Assembly: GCA_014529385.2 (NCBI GenBank)
Contig: CM043965.1
Location: 14,942,912 to 15,006,911 of the forward strand
DNA from: Adiantum capillus-veneris
Lineage: Eukaryota; Streptophyta; Polypodiopsida; Polypodiales; Pteridaceae
DNA length: 64,000 nucleotides
Direction: 5' to 3'
Made by a program: the position numbers and the translations under genes. This document shows positions 13,480 through 24,903 of the stretch, piece after piece. Under the pieces are notes generated by a model. It was not told where the DNA came from and made no database searches. It worked only from the letters and a program-made list of their open reading frames with translations. Each line of letters opens with the position of its first letter. Position 1 is the first letter of the stretch.

Positions 13480-14554
13480 TGTTCTCTTTGGTAAACCATG
13501 TATACCTAACGTGTTTCTTTGTTAGGTTTTCTATGAAGCATCTATAGTATGCACACATACCTATAAAGCTTCTTAGTTCATGTAGATTCCTTAGATTCCT
13601 TGGATTAGGCCATCCTTTTATTACCTCTAGCTTTGATGGATCCATTTGGATTTAATGTTGAGAGATAATGTGACCTAAATATTGAATCTCTTGTAAGAAA
13701 AACTCACTTTTCTTTCGATTAATATAAAGTTTATCCTCTCGTAAGACTTGAAATATTACCTAGAGATGTTTCTTGTGTTTGTCTAGTGAATTAGAGTAGA
13801 TGATTATCTCATCAAAGAACACTCTAGTAAAGGTTTGGTGAGGCCTGAATAGCTTCTTCATCAAGTGGTTAAATGTAACTGGTGCATTGGTCAAGCCAAA
13901 AGGCATGACAATATATTCATAAAGATCAAACGTAATGCAAAATGTGGTCTTTACAATGTCTTGATCAACGATCCTTATTTGATGGTAGCCACTTTTTAGG
14001 TCAATCCTACTGAAGTAGGTTGACCCTTGTAGCTTATCAAATAGGTCTTCTACCTGTGGAATGGGAAACCTATTCTTGATAGTGATCCTATTTAGTGCTC
14101 TATAGTCGACACATATACAATATGTGCCATCTTTCTTTTGCACTAATAACACGGGTGAACAAAATGGAGATAAGCTAGGCCTAACCATGACCTTCTCAAC
14201 TAACTCATGCACTTGCCGCATAATCTCCTCTTGTTGAGCTTGAGAAACTCTATAAGGAGGTTTATTAGGCCGTGAACTTCCTGGAAGAAGTTCAATTGCA
14301 TGGTCATCATTTCCTCGTTTAGGAGGTAGTTCACAAGGGATGTCGTCAAAAACATCTTGAAATCCCTTGAGAAAATTGGATAACTCTAATTCCTTGTGAT
14401 TGTTTATATTTTCTTTTGCTAAAGCATTAGGTTCATTTTGAGAATCTTTAACAAAAATCATGTACACAGAAATAGAGCTCTTTATTGACTTATTGGAAGC
14501 TTGTGTATGTACAATGGGTATGGTGTTACTTAACTCCTTAGCATCTATGTACAT
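13328..14554 (-). pseudogene. Chromovirus reverse transcriptase
   Basis: From 14554 to 13760 the frame reads through the RT fingers and palm: LVQKKDGTYCICVDYRALN, FPIPQVEDLFDKLQG, YFSRIDLKSGYHQIRI and MPFGLTNAPVTF. The catalytic motif is VFFDEIIIYS where active gypsy RTs have FxDD, so the second catalytic Asp is replaced by Glu. After a gap, 13645-13328 continues with WPNPRNLRNLHELRSFIGM of the connection domain. Broken frames and the altered active site mark it as inactive. Confidence 0.87.
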
Positions 14555-14742
14555 ATCTTTTTCCCTGAACCTAAAGTAGATTGCCTTTCAGGGAATTTAA
14601 CATTGCCAACCATGCAATCAAACCATGGTGTCCCTAGGATTACATCCTCGTGCTTAAGAGGAGAGATAAATAAGTCCTCCTTGTCCACATAGCTTTGAAC
14701 ATGGAGCCTCAATTTCCCAATTAAGGGAGTGTCTAAAGCTTC

Positions 14743-14949
14743 TTACCCCTTGAAAGCACCATCAACAGATAGGACATCTCCCATCTCATAGGCTTGGATG
14801 CCTAGCTTGGTGGCCAACTCTATGGATATGAAATTGTGAGTAGAACTAGGGTCAAAGAGAATAAGAGCATCATGTTCTCTTACCTTTCCCCAAGCATGGC
14901 ATAGAGGAGATCCTTTGTGGTGAGCATCCTCTTCTTGCATTTTGACCAA
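14743..14949 (-). pseudogene. Chromovirus aspartic protease fragment
   Basis: The frame contains ALILFDPSSTHNFISIELA, the retropepsin active-site region. The usual D-S/T-G-A triad is D-P-S-S here, so catalytic function is unlikely. It lies between the gag fragments and RT as expected. Confidence 0.75.
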
Positions 14950-15015
14950 GGTAGCTCTAGGAGGCCTATTTTGTGTATTCTTGTGGGGACAAGCACGATA
15001 GGTATGCCCTTGCTC

Positions 15016-15883
15016 CTAACACCTTAAACAGCGTTTATCTTTATAATAATGCTCAAGCTCTTCAGAAGAGAGTTTATTTTTGCCTTTATAAACTCCCTTC
15101 TCCTTAGCTTTGTTGTTGTTAGAGTTTCCTTTAGAAGACTTTTGGACAATGTCCTTCCCCTTAGGCTCGTTGTTACGGTCCTTGTTCCTCCTTATTTGCA
15201 CCATCACTTTCTTCATAAGAGGAAGAAGATGAAGAAGATGGAGAAGAGGGTGACCTCTTTCTTGCCTTTTTCTTCTCTTGTTTTCTATCATCCCTCTTTG
15301 AATTATGGTGCGAAGAAGTGTGCGATGGTCTTCTTCCTTTAGGGGGTGATGGAGAGTGTTTTACCCTCCGTCTTCATGGAGCCATCTCCGTCGAGGTGGC
15401 AGGAGACTCACTTCTTTCTTGTTCTTTCGGTGGGGGCTCTACCATTGAAACTTTAGTTCTCCGTTGGGAAGGAGATGCGTCATCTAGTAGATTTTTGAGC
15501 CCTTCGTATGGATCCTCTTCTTCTTCCCTTATCGAAGAGACACCTCTTTTGGAAGTCTCACAAGGAGGATTCCTAGGTACTCTCTCTTCTTGGTGGGGAG
15601 TTTGGAGAATCCCTTGAGCATGTAGTTGCCGTTCCACTTCACTTTGGAGGGATGGATTGCCCATGGCTTGTTGAGGCCTAGATACATGGTAATCAACAAG
15701 CATCGTGGCATCATTAGTAGCCTGTTCATTAGCAAAATCAAAGCTATCAACATTAATTTCATTCTCTTTACTATTGTCAACCATTCTAACATCTTTTAGG
15801 TGTAAAGTTTTCAAGTATACTTTGGCACTTCGAGCCCTAGTTGCTACTTCTCTTAACCCCTTTAGAAAAGCACTCAAGCTCAT
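15016..15883 (-). pseudogene. Chromovirus gag remnants
   Basis: Two minus-strand frames, 15374-15883 and 15016-15291, lie between the primer site and protease. The first is polar with Pro/Glu-rich stretches. The second is very basic (KDKRCLRC at its end), consistent with the region leading into a nucleocapsid zinc knuckle; a CxxC is all that is visible. Assignment is mostly by position. Confidence 0.55.
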
Positions 15884-16188
15884 GTACCCGTGGCTCGAAT
15901 ATCATTAATTGCAAGGAATAGAAGAGAGGGTCTTTCACCACCAAAACAGTACCGGCTCTTGTCAAGCTTCTAATAGCTCAATAGTGATTAATAAGTCGTA
16001 GGCAAGCCCCGTAGGACTCCACTATTAACACCATAGCTCTCGACGGTGATGCCCTGTTATCTTCACATAGCAGGTGCACTACAAGGCTGAAAAATCCCTA
16101 TTCTACTTACTCAATTGCAATCAATAATACCAACCATTTATAGTTAGCTTGAGGACCTCTCTTCTTGAGCAAGAAAAGAGAAACCTTG

Positions 16189-16201
16189 TGCTCTGATACC
16201 A
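16189..16201 (-). other. Primer binding site for initiator Met-tRNA
   Basis: On the minus strand the bases next to the right LTR read TTGGTATCAGAGCACAAGG. TGGTATCAGAGC is complementary to the 3' end of plant initiator Met-tRNA. This fixes the right LTR as the 5' LTR and the element's minus orientation. Confidence 0.85.
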
Positions 16202-16202
16202 A

Positions 16203-17328
16203 TGTAACATTTAATGGTCTAGTAACTTGTGTGTAACGGAAAATCCTAATGAGCCTAGCAAGAGTGCTTGGATGGAGAAAGCAAAAAACTCATAACACCT
16301 AGTTAGATAGGCATGCACAATACTTCAAAAAGAGAGAGAAATTAAGCTATTGGCAACAGTTGGGGAACGGATTTGGTCCCCCCTCCAAAAGGCTTTGTAT
16401 CATAGGTTTCCCCCTTCAAGGGAGACATTTTACAATACGATACTTTGTGTTCCTTCAATAACATGCTGATGCAATGAAGAAGGAAGCTTCAAGCACCAAC
16501 CTCACACTTGTAAAGCACAAGATCAATTCCCTCACAGTCTCAGACCCAAGACCTCACACACCTTCAAAGATGGTGAGAGCTAGCGGGGTATGAGAGTAGA
16601 TCAAGAGGAAGAAGGAGGATTCTTATGAGAAAGAAGTATGTCTCCTCACATAATCACTCATAATAGCTTAGCATAGCTTAGTAGTTAGCATGTTAGTGGA
16701 GCTGAGCATGCATTGGAGCTTGGCTCTTGGTTGGATTTGCATCACAAAGCCAAGAGTTGTTGGTGTAGGCCTCCCTTCTCACAAGCTTGGAGTAGATGAT
16801 GAGCTTTCCATTAAAGCTTGAGAAGGAGATAGTCTTCTTTACTCCACACATGAGATTGTGTGAGTGTGTGTGTGATAATGCCTTGCAAAAATCAGTCGCC
16901 TCTCTCTCTTGGTTGACCCCTCTTGCTAGTTGCACATGTTGGCATCCTATTGGATCCTGCAAAGCTTAGCCAATGATAGTTAAAAAGCATAAGTGATAGC
17001 CTTGTGACATGTGTCCCCCTTTCCCCTTATGTGAGAGCTTTAGGTATTTAAATAATGCAATTAAACTCTCATTGGACCCCTTAGTCTTCTGGCCAATAGG
17101 AATCAGGCAAGCCATTGGGCCATTGAATGCTCATTGGACCCCTTGGAAGATTTTCAATTTCTATTGGTTGTTTTATTAAGCGTGTTTAAATGAATTAAAC
17201 TAGATTTACTCTAGCCTAATTCTCATTGGTCCACTTCTATGGCCATCCAATAGGATTTGAATGCACCTTGGGGGCAACTGGGCTAGGGATCTGACATGTG
17301 TCCACTATATGCCCTTTGTGTAAAGGGC

Positions 17329-17392
<64 letters not shown>

Positions 17393-17744
17393 CTCTCTCA
17401 TCACCTACTAAAAGGGCTCACCCCCTCAAGGATAGGGATGTGGGAAGACTTTTGAGTCTTCCCACAAGCATCCAATTTTACCTAGAGTTTGACCATTGAA
17501 CATTTTATTTAATTTTGGAACCTTAGCATTTTGGAAGTCTTAATGGGCTGAACCTTAGGGTCTTTGAATCCCATTGTTGCACATTGCTCTTTTGAAGATG
17601 CCCCCCCCCCTTTGGATCCCTACTGTGACCGATCTGCCAGCTTTACCAATATTCTAGCTTTTTCTCCCCTGGTATTCCCCCATATTAAATGATTGGTTTA
17701 ACATGAGAAAATAATTTAGGAGAATTAGATATTAGTTATTATGA
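16203..17744 (-). repeat. Chromovirus 5' LTR (right)
   Basis: It begins TGTAACATTTAATGG and ends TTATTATGA, aligning with 9542-11242. Many point differences and indels separate the two LTRs, so the insertion is not very young. A (TG)n tract of about 28 units lies at 17336-17391. Confidence 0.87.
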
Positions 17745-18349
17745 CATGGCCCGATCCCCGCAAACCCCGTAGTCAAGGCCTGAAGAGTCGTGGACCCCAA
17801 GGCATTGAATTAGCTATGTACCATTCATGAGCACAAATAAAAACCTCATCAATGTACAAGATGGAATCCACAAAATATATGTGCACTATTGAATTCTCTT
17901 CATATGGGGACTCATAAATTTTGCAACATACATGATGGTGGGCAAAAATGATAGGTAGACATTGCAAGTATACTAACAAGTGCTTCCCAATATCTCAAGG
18001 CAATTTGAGGTCCATTATGAGTCATGTGGAGAATAATTCCATAGGCTATGAGAGTCATTGTTTTCATTCTTGGATTTGGCTTTTTCATTGCTTCTTGGAA
18101 TCCTTGAGCCTACATCGAGCATGTCCTTATAAAGAATGGTCAAATTGCAACAAGTATCAATATTAAAATAGAAAATACATGATCAAGTAAGCAAAAAGTG
18201 TTGCAATAAATCTTAACAATGCATATACAAAAAGTGAGTGATCATTGTCACCACCTCTACCTTAGTAATCAACAATATAGACAAGAAAGAAACTAGGAAC
18301 ATTAGTAGTCCCAAATTGTATTTTACATTCCTTGTGTGTATAGAGCACT
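17745..18349. other. Unassigned stretch between two gypsy elements
   Basis: Starts CATGGCCCGATCCCCGC directly after the LTR. I see no recognisable domain on either strand and no repeat shared with the rest of the window. Confidence 0.5.
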
Positions 18350-20076
18350 TTTAGTAAGATTCATGGTATAGGTAAGTGTTCATCCCAATTAGTATTCTTT
18401 TTACGTGCATATGCTCTTAGCATATCTTCTAGGATTTGGTTAACCCTGTATGTTTTACCATCTATTTGTGGATGATTAGTTGTACTCATGCTAAGCTTGT
18501 TCTCAAGTCTAGCAAAGACAACTCTACAGAAGTGGCAATTAAATGTTTTTCCCCAATCAGATTAAATGTTTTTCCCCAATTAAATGTTTTTCCCCAATCA
18601 GATTAAATGTCTACAAGAAAACCATAAAGTTAGTATAGATGCTCAACAAATAACTTAGCCAATTCATGAGCCTTTACATCCAAAGTGGTAGGAATGAACC
18701 TAACCAAGTTTGTTAACCATGATTACTTGCACAAAGTCGTACATCCTTTATGTCCTAGGTAATTCGATGATAAAATCCATAAAGATACTCTCCCATTTCC
18801 TTGAAGAAATGCCTGATGGGTGGAGAAGACCTCCAATCTTTAACCTTTTAGCTTTATTGATTTGACATTTGCCACACTTTATAACATAGTCAAGGATGTC
18901 TTTAAGCACTCTTGATTAATTACATTGTCTTTTAATATGACTATAAGTCTTATTAACATCTAGGTGTTTTGTGCTAGGGCTATCAATGAAATTGGAGCTA
19001 TAGTTATCTTTAACGTTTGCATACTTAATTTTGGTTATTTCCCCCACTCAAAGAATTTCCCATTCACTTTGAGTTGGCTAATCATGGGAATGCTAGCTTG
19101 GCATAATATTTTATGCAACGTCAACAAAAACCAAACATTCCTAGGACTCTTCCAAATTCTTTGGATTCAATCAATCTAAGACAGCCTTTGCCTTATTTGG
19201 ATCCATTCAAATCCCATCATGTGAGATAATATGACTAAGATACTTTACTTATTGTGTAAAGAATACATACTTTAATTATTTACCATGGAGTAAATTATCT
19301 CTCGGCAATTTAATTTATTTTTTATGTTTTGAATGTTCTAAATTAGTCTTACTATAGATCAAGATATCTTCAAGAAAACCGCTACAAATTTAACTAGATA
19401 TGGTCTTAACACAGCATTCATTAATTTCATAAAGATAGTTAGAGCATTGATAAGACTAAAAGGCATTACCAAAAATTCTTAAATGACCATATTTAATCTT
19501 AAATGTTGTTTTGAAAAAATATTTAGCTTTGATTCTAACTTGGTGATATATTGACCTAAGATCAAATTTAGAGTAGTATTAAGCTCATGTCAATTGATCA
19601 AATAGATCCTCCATCCAAGGCATTGGGAATATGTTCTTGATTGTGAGATTGTGCTATATAATCAACATAGAGAGTTGCATAGATCCATCCTTTTTCTTTA
19701 CTAACAAAATTAGGGATGCCAATGGTGAGTTGCTTGGCTTGATGAAGCTCTAATCGATGTATTGTTTTAATTGCTTTTCTACCTCTAGGTGATGTGAATC
19801 TTCAAATCTATAAGGTGGTTTATGGATAGGTTTAGTGTCAGTTATTAAATCAATAGCATAATCAATAGCATAATCAATATCATCATTTTCTAGAGGAAAA
19901 CCACAAAGTGGATCAACTAGAAAAACATCTTTAAATTCATGTAGCGGCTCATTTAAGTTTTGCTTATACTCACAATCATCAGATACAGATGAAAAGGAAA
20001 GATCTTTCTTCATTTTAGAAACACTAGAAGATTGTACATAAGGTTGACATCAAACCATGTGTTGGGGTAAAGGGCC
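18350..20076 (-). pseudogene. Gypsy-B fragment 1: integrase, RT N-terminus (degenerate)
   Basis: The minus strand shows, from high to low coordinates: RT N-terminus (20013-19750: LHEFKDVFLVDPLCGFPLEN, then HKPPYRFEDSHHLEVEKQL), scattered RT core, connection, integrase with a MDFIIELPRT segment near 18770, and HPQIDGKTYRVNQILEDML near 18470-18420. Frames are short and broken by many stops. The part from 19234 to 20076 is repeated at 35494-37137, so this DNA was duplicated. Small internal duplications occur at 18541-18606. Confidence 0.75.
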
Positions 20077-20416
20077 TGTTAGCCTTGCATATTCTTTTAG
20101 TAAAGTGTTAGTGAACCTTAGTAATTCACTTTTCAGTTTGTAATTAGTGAAGGGTTTTGTACCTCTTCATTCTTCCTAGTAGTTGGCCTCGCACCTGATG
20201 ATAGCGCGTTGTATGCGAGAAGGATGATGAATGAAAGGCTATGGCTATGAAGATTCTGTGTTTCTCTGTGTATTTTGTCTTCAATTTCCATTCAATACCC
20301 TGATTCTGTCCTAAACCGGTAAGGGTACTGAAACTGTTTTGAATCTGTAATGAGATGATGCACCGCCTTAATGGTTGATTTAGTTGTTATTCCCACTCCC
20401 CTATGCCTCAATAAAA
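20077..20416 (+). repeat. LTR-X, copy 1 left terminal repeat
   Basis: Begins TGTTAGCCTTGCATATTC immediately after GGGCC and ends CTCAATAAAA. The same 340-base sequence stands at 37829-38167, where it ends AATAACA and is followed by GGGCC. The insertion point in gypsy-B is the same in both copies, so this insertion predates the duplication of gypsy-B. Confidence 0.75.
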
Positions 20417-20730
20417 CTTGGAGATCCTGCTGATTGTGGAGCAAACTTTGATCAAAGCCTTAATGGGCAATGGGGTCTGGTTGGGGCATATGGGGTTGTG
20501 AACCCGAAGATTTCCTGCAAGCATTCTCCAATTGGAAGTCAGAGGAGGAAGAACAGGAGGACTACAATCTGATTTTTCTTCAAGATTTTTTCCTTGGAAT
20601 AGCATGCTTCAAAACTTCCTGGTGACTTAACACTTGACAATCCTTTATTGGTTTTTCTCAAAAGTGGCAAATTAAGGAGTGGAAACCCTAGTTCTATTCA
20701 AGGCATTTTCGGTTTTCAAGGCGTTTTTAG
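20417..20730 (+). other. LTR-X internal sequence, left part (interrupted by the hAT-like element)
   Basis: Starts CTTGGAGATCC after the terminal repeat, with TTGGAGATCC in the place of a primer site. No domain is recognisable. It ends with GTTTTTAG, the target sequence of the next insertion, and continues at 34819. Confidence 0.55.
20723..20730. repeat. Left 8-bp target site duplication GTTTTTAG
   Basis: Identical to 34811-34818 and directly abutting the CAGGG terminus. Confidence 0.85.
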
Positions 20731-20854
20731 CAGGGATTTTAATTACGCGATGACGCATTTTGTTAAATGTTAATTATTGTTGTTATTATCACTATTTTTT
20801 TTGTGTTAATAACATATCTAATGTCATGACTTACGAAATCGGTAGAAAACGTAG

Positions 20855-20990
20855 AACCGGCGGGGAAACCACAAACCCCGGCAGTCCCGGCGGACATGTT
20901 ATAAATCTCGGCGGGCCCGGCGGGAAAAGCAAGAATCCCGCCGGCCCCGTCATGTACCCCCTCCATATTTGGCGGCTCTATATAACCCTG
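20855..20990 (+). promoter_or_regulatory. Left subterminal GC-rich cluster and inward TATA box
   Basis: Repeated CCGGCGGG-type motifs (near 20857, 20878, 20887, 20909-20922) include CGGCGGGCCCGGCGGG, in AT-rich surroundings. They are followed by CTCTATATAACCC (20977-20989), a good TATA box pointing into the element. The right end has the same arrangement in inverted orientation. The motifs could be transposase-binding sites, promoter elements, or both. No + strand gene downstream is evident. Confidence 0.6.
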
Positions 20991-21112
20991 TAGTAGACAT
21001 CACATCACATCACCGCTTCCTCTAAATTTGGTCATCCTTTAAAATTTAGAAGAAAAACTAAAGGTAAAAGAATGAATAGTCTTATAAAAAAATTAAAACT
21101 TAATGAAACTCT

Positions 21113-21625
21113 GATCATGGATCATTAGTTCTTTTTTGGACTGAACTGATTCTTGAAAGGAGGTAGAAAGGTGAATCTTTGGGTCGATATCTCTACATTT
21201 GGGATGGACTAATCTCATGTTTGGTTCACCGTTATATTTGCTAAATTGATTGCTATATTGATTAGAACTTCTATCATGGGTCATTAGTTCTTTTTTGGAC
21301 TGAACTGATTCTTGAAAAGAGATAGAAAGGTGAATCTTTGGGTCGATATCTCTACTTTTGGGATGGACTGATCACATGTTTGATTCACCGTTGTATTTGC
21401 TTGCTATTCCGATTAGAGCTCCAATCATGGGTCGTTAGTTCTTTTTTGGACTGGACTGATTCATGAAAGGAGGTAGGAAGGTGAATCTTTGGGTCGATAT
21501 CTCTACTTTTGGGATGGACTGATCACATGTTTGATTCATCGCTGTATTTGCTTGCTATTTCGATTAGAGCTCCAATCATGGGTCATTAGTTCTTTTTTGG
21601 ACTGGACTGATTCATGAAAAGTGCC
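21113..21625. repeat. Tandem repeat, four copies, 151-159-bp unit
   Basis: The marker GTTCTTTTTTGGACTG occurs at 21128, 21287, 21438 and 21589, giving spacings of 159, 151 and 151 bases. Each unit runs through GGTCGATATCTCTAC and ATGGACTGATCACATG. The rightmost, partial copy overlaps the 3' end of the 21536-22360 reading frame, so the last ~25 codons of that ORF are repeat sequence. Confidence 0.9.
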
Positions 21626-22360
21626 ATGAAAGAATGATCTACATATGGAGCAAGGACCACCGTGCTCACCGGAAGCTGGAGGGGCCTCAATAGATGTTGG
21701 GTGCTCAATCAATGTGGCAGCATTTTGTTTTTTTATAGTCGCCTCTAACTCTTTTACGTGGCGAGATAGCACCTTCACCTCCCTTTGCAAGTCTCTATTT
21801 AGGGTTTCTTCTGCATGAGAGCCTTGTGTAGCTTGTGATGCTTGCCTGAGTTGAGTTTGAAGCTCCTCCTTAACTTGATGCACTTCCATTGATGCACCTT
21901 CTAGTGCCAATGACATCTCTTGCCGTGTGACGGTGATTGCAGTACTGCGAATGTCCTCAACCTTCATGTGAGGTGTCCTTGAGCTAAAGTCCACTGCTTC
22001 ACCCAAGACATAATGCATGTATAACATCTTGGCAAACCACAATGGACAATCCATATGATGCATAGGATGACCCATAACATCGAGATATATGTTCTCTCCA
22101 TTGTATCGTATGTCTGCATTAATGCATTGTGATAGCTTGAGTCGGCCTTTCTTGATGTTGTCATCTGCAACGCCTGGCCATATGGATTTCACCATTTCTC
22201 GGTCAATCCTAGTGTTCACCTCTTTCCATTGTGTACCCACTGGGTTGGCCCACTGGGAGCAACGAGCAGCAATTCGAGCGGTGTCGTTCACTCCACCGCC
22301 TTGACACATGGATCTAAGACACTCAAAAGTGCGCTTAGCCCTTTGATTATCATTATCCAT
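21536..22360 (-). CDS. Unknown protein with coiled coil, cargo of the hAT-like element
   Basis: I do not recognise this protein. The ATG at 22360 (MDNDNQRAKRTFE) follows a TTAATCAG acceptor-like site; an in-frame ATG also exists at 22375. The 274 codons include an N-terminal globular-looking part (CQGGGVNDTARIAARCSQWA, DVMGHPMHHMDCPLWFAKM), then a heptad-rich region of about residues 155-220 likely to form a coiled coil (VKEELQTQLRQ, LNRDLQREVKVLSRHVKELE), then a Cys pair (CSICRSFF). The final ~25 residues come from the adjacent tandem repeat, so the original stop may be lost. It is in the same orientation as the kinase and 370 bases downstream of it, so it may be a second gene or a further exon. 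No transposase motif is seen. Confidence 0.55.
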   Translation of the reverse strand: MDNDNQRAKRTFECLRSMCQGGGVNDTARIAARCSQWANPVGTQWKEVNTRIDREMVKSIWPGVADDNIKKGRLKLSQCINADIRYNGENIYLDVMGHPMHHMDCPLWFAKMLYMHYVLGEAVDFSSRTPHMKVEDIRSTAITVTRQEMSLALEGASMEVHQVKEELQTQLRQASQATQGSHAEETLNRDLQREVKVLSRHVKELEATIKKQNAATLIEHPTSIEAPPASGEHGGPCSICRSFFHGTFHESVQSKKELMTHDWSSNRNSKQIQR

Positions 22361-22730
22361 ATCCTGATTAAACACTATACTTCAGTTACAGCATACAAAC
22401 TTAATGATAATCAATTGCTATAAGAATAACCACCATTTTACGACAATCCATTGATATTAGAATAACCACCATCTTACGACAATCAATTGATATAAGAGTA
22501 ACCACCATTTTTTAAATCAATGAATGACAATCAGTGACTCCACGTGGCTTATTGCTTGAAACTTAAGAGAAAAAACAAAACTCATAGAAAATTTGTTGTC
22601 TATTGAGATATAACAAAGTGTTTTTATTACTCATACATCATCCATTGCGCATAAAACCCAATTTTTAAAAGTGCTTTTATAAGTCACAAGTCTCAGAAAA
22701 CCCTGATTAATAAAGTACATCATATATCCA

Positions 22731-24212
22731 TCAAAAAAAGGCTACACTCATTTCAGAGGGAGGGCGTAAGCATCGTTCTGGCTGGGCTTCAAATCTTTCT
22801 AATTCTTCGTCCAAAAGTGCCAAGGTCTTTCTGTCCATGGATTTCTTCCTCACCCAACCTTCCACAACAATCCTAGATATGGCTTGTACCTCCACTGAAA
22901 CCTTATGTTTGAACCAATCTGTGCTGTAGTAGTCAGAGAACTCTCCACAAAACTTACAAAATTGCCATATCACCCATCCTATGGCGTACACATCTGTGGC
23001 CTTGGTCCATGGGCATAAATTCTTGCCATCTAGTAACTCAGGAGCTCGCCAAGGATGAAGCTTTTGCCAGTTTTCATCGGTATTGTTGGTCTTTTGTGTC
23101 TCTAAGCCAACACGCAGAGCCAATCCCCAATCAATTATTCCAATACGGGGAGTGAGATCCTTGGTAAAGTCCAACATGATGTTCCATGGATGGAGATCAT
23201 TGTGGATCACTCCCTCGTCATGTGCGAATCGCAATGCCTTCACCAAGGCATGGATCAACGAGGGAGCATGATTGCACAGGCTCTTGATACGTGTTTTCTT
23301 GTCTTCAAAGGGCTGCTCCCATTTAAAGTCTTCAGGGATCTTTCCTTTCCCCTCTTGATGCGCTACAAGCGTCGTGAAAGAGCCATGTGGAAGGGGCACT
23401 GTTTCCATAAGATCACCTAAAGTTCCCCCATTGAAGTAGGGGAATATCAGAAACCATGGCAACGTTACAGAGTGGGCAATACTCCTCACAATCCCTCTAT
23501 GGTTGAGATCTACTCCACTTTCTGATGCAAAGCTTTTCCACTGATGCTTGGCATGTCCTTTGAACTCCTTGGCACAATAAGTATTCGTTGCAGGAAGCAA
23601 ACTGATCCCTTTGATTTGAACTTGCCACCCTGTGCCATAAGCCCCTGACCCAAGTTTCTTGATCTTCTGAATGGACTTATTTGGAATGCCCAAAGTCATA
23701 CTACATTCAGAATTGTATATACTGCTCTCCAGGTGACTGGCAGAAGCAGTAGCACCCGATGTTCCCTCAATGGCAGCCTCCTCAATAAACGGTTCTCCAA
23801 CTTGGCTGCTCCCCATAACTCTAGTGATAGCCATTCGCATTTTCTTGCTTAGGCCAAACTGTGTGTCTATGTGGGATGCTCGCCTTGACCTCTCCTTTTC
23901 AGCTCTCCATCTCGCATTCCAATGCTCTAGCTTACCCTTGTCTACTTCTTGAGGGCATTCTTCTTTCAAATCAGAGGCCACCTTGGGCAAATTGCCCACC
24001 CAACTACTCAGTAATGAGATTATTGATTTGGTTGTTTTGTTTGGATATAATAACAAAATTTTGCGGGAAATCTCACTGTATAATGATTGCAATCTAGACT
24101 CATCTGCAACAATCTGCGCTATATCGTCGAGATCTAGTGCGCTGACGATTGTAATCAACAATTGTCTTATTTTCTTTTTGAACTCTATCATTGAAGTAGC
24201 AGAAGCATCCAT
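22731..24212 (-). CDS. Protein kinase (Ser/Thr-type fold) with novel N-terminal domain, cargo of the hAT-like element
   Basis: The ORF has 493 codons from the ATG at 24212. An upstream in-frame ATG at 24317 is rejected because CCATTGCAG just before 24217 looks like a 3' splice site. Residues 1-180 are helical and unrecognised. The kinase domain spans about 181-480: glycine loop GSGAYG (188-193), VAIK-type Lys215 (YCAKEF), probable helix-C Glu231, catalytic loop IHNDLHPWNIML with Asp339 and Asn344, DWG in place of DFG (Asp361), APE 390-392, and DVYAIGW at 407. All catalytic residues are kept, so activity is plausible although HRD is HND. The frame is open throughout, in contrast to the surrounding pseudogenes. 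A candidate TATA box at about 34600 on the same strand and a donor at about 34499 suggest a long 5'-UTR intron, now enlarged by the Tat insertion. The target is unknown. Confidence 0.85.
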   Translation of the reverse strand: MDASATSMIEFKKKIRQLLITIVSALDLDDIAQIVADESRLQSLYSEISRKILLLYPNKTTKSIISLLSSWVGNLPKVASDLKEECPQEVDKGKLEHWNARWRAEKERSRRASHIDTQFGLSKKMRMAITRVMGSSQVGEPFIEEAAIEGTSGATASASHLESSIYNSECSMTLGIPNKSIQKIKKLGSGAYGTGWQVQIKGISLLPATNTYCAKEFKGHAKHQWKSFASESGVDLNHRGIVRSIAHSVTLPWFLIFPYFNGGTLGDLMETVPLPHGSFTTLVAHQEGKGKIPEDFKWEQPFEDKKTRIKSLCNHAPSLIHALVKALRFAHDEGVIHNDLHPWNIMLDFTKDLTPRIGIIDWGLALRVGLETQKTNNTDENWQKLHPWRAPELLDGKNLCPWTKATDVYAIGWVIWQFCKFCGEFSDYYSTDWFKHKVSVEVQAISRIVVEGWVRKKSMDRKTLALLDEELERFEAQPERCLRPPSEMSVAFF

Positions 24213-24329
24213 TTTGCCTGCAATGGTATTATTGTAAACAACACATTGTGAAATATAACTATGTGCCACTCCATTTGGATCTTTTCTACGTGAAAGAAAA
24301 AGTGCAGTATGCCTCACCGTACAACAACT

Positions 24330-24637
24330 TACAAACAGATACTCCTGTCATTCTAGAAGCAACACACTTAGTCGCAATTGCAACCATGTGCCGAAGCATG
24401 AATGACTGGGAACAACATAAACCATAGTCACCCTACGCTTTTGCAATGACACACCTAGCTGCAATTGCAACCATGTGCTAGTGCATCCACGCACGGTGAC
24501 TTCTTTCAAACAGATGCTCCTGTCATTCTAGCAGCAACACACCTAGTCACAATTGCAACCATGTGCCGAAGCATGAATGACTAGGAGCAACATAAAACAT
24601 AGTCACCCTACGCTTTTGCAATGACACACCTAGCCGC
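24330..24637. repeat. 175-bp tandem repeat array, left part
   Basis: The marker TCCTGTCATTCTAG occurs at 24343 and 24518, 175 bases apart. Each unit contains two CGCAATTGCAACCATGTGC-like segments and one AGCATGAATGACTGGGA segment. The array is split at 24637 by the Tat retrotransposon and resumes at 33621. It lies just upstream of the kinase coding region. Confidence 0.9.
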
Positions 24638-24847
24638 TGACGGGAGCAAAGCGAACCCCGAACCCCGATGGCCTCTAAAACACCGGGGACCGAATGGCAC
24701 GCCTCGAGCTTGTCATGGTAAAGCAAACAAGGGGCACCACCTAGCTTCAGCGGCTAGGACGCAAAAAACACACCACCATAACAAAGTTTTCATCCAAGAG
24801 AGATGGATGCTTGTGAGTAATGATGAAGAGGAAAGGGAATGAGATCA

Positions 24848-24903
<56 letters not shown>

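Noticed and set aside
16077-16087. GCACTACAAGG as another CACTA end
   Set aside because: Isolated match inside the chromovirus leader with no subterminal repeats or partner.
24213-24317. Upstream in-frame ATG for the kinase
   Set aside because: A splice-acceptor-like CCATTGCAG lies between it and the ATG at 24212, and the upstream segment adjoins the tandem array.
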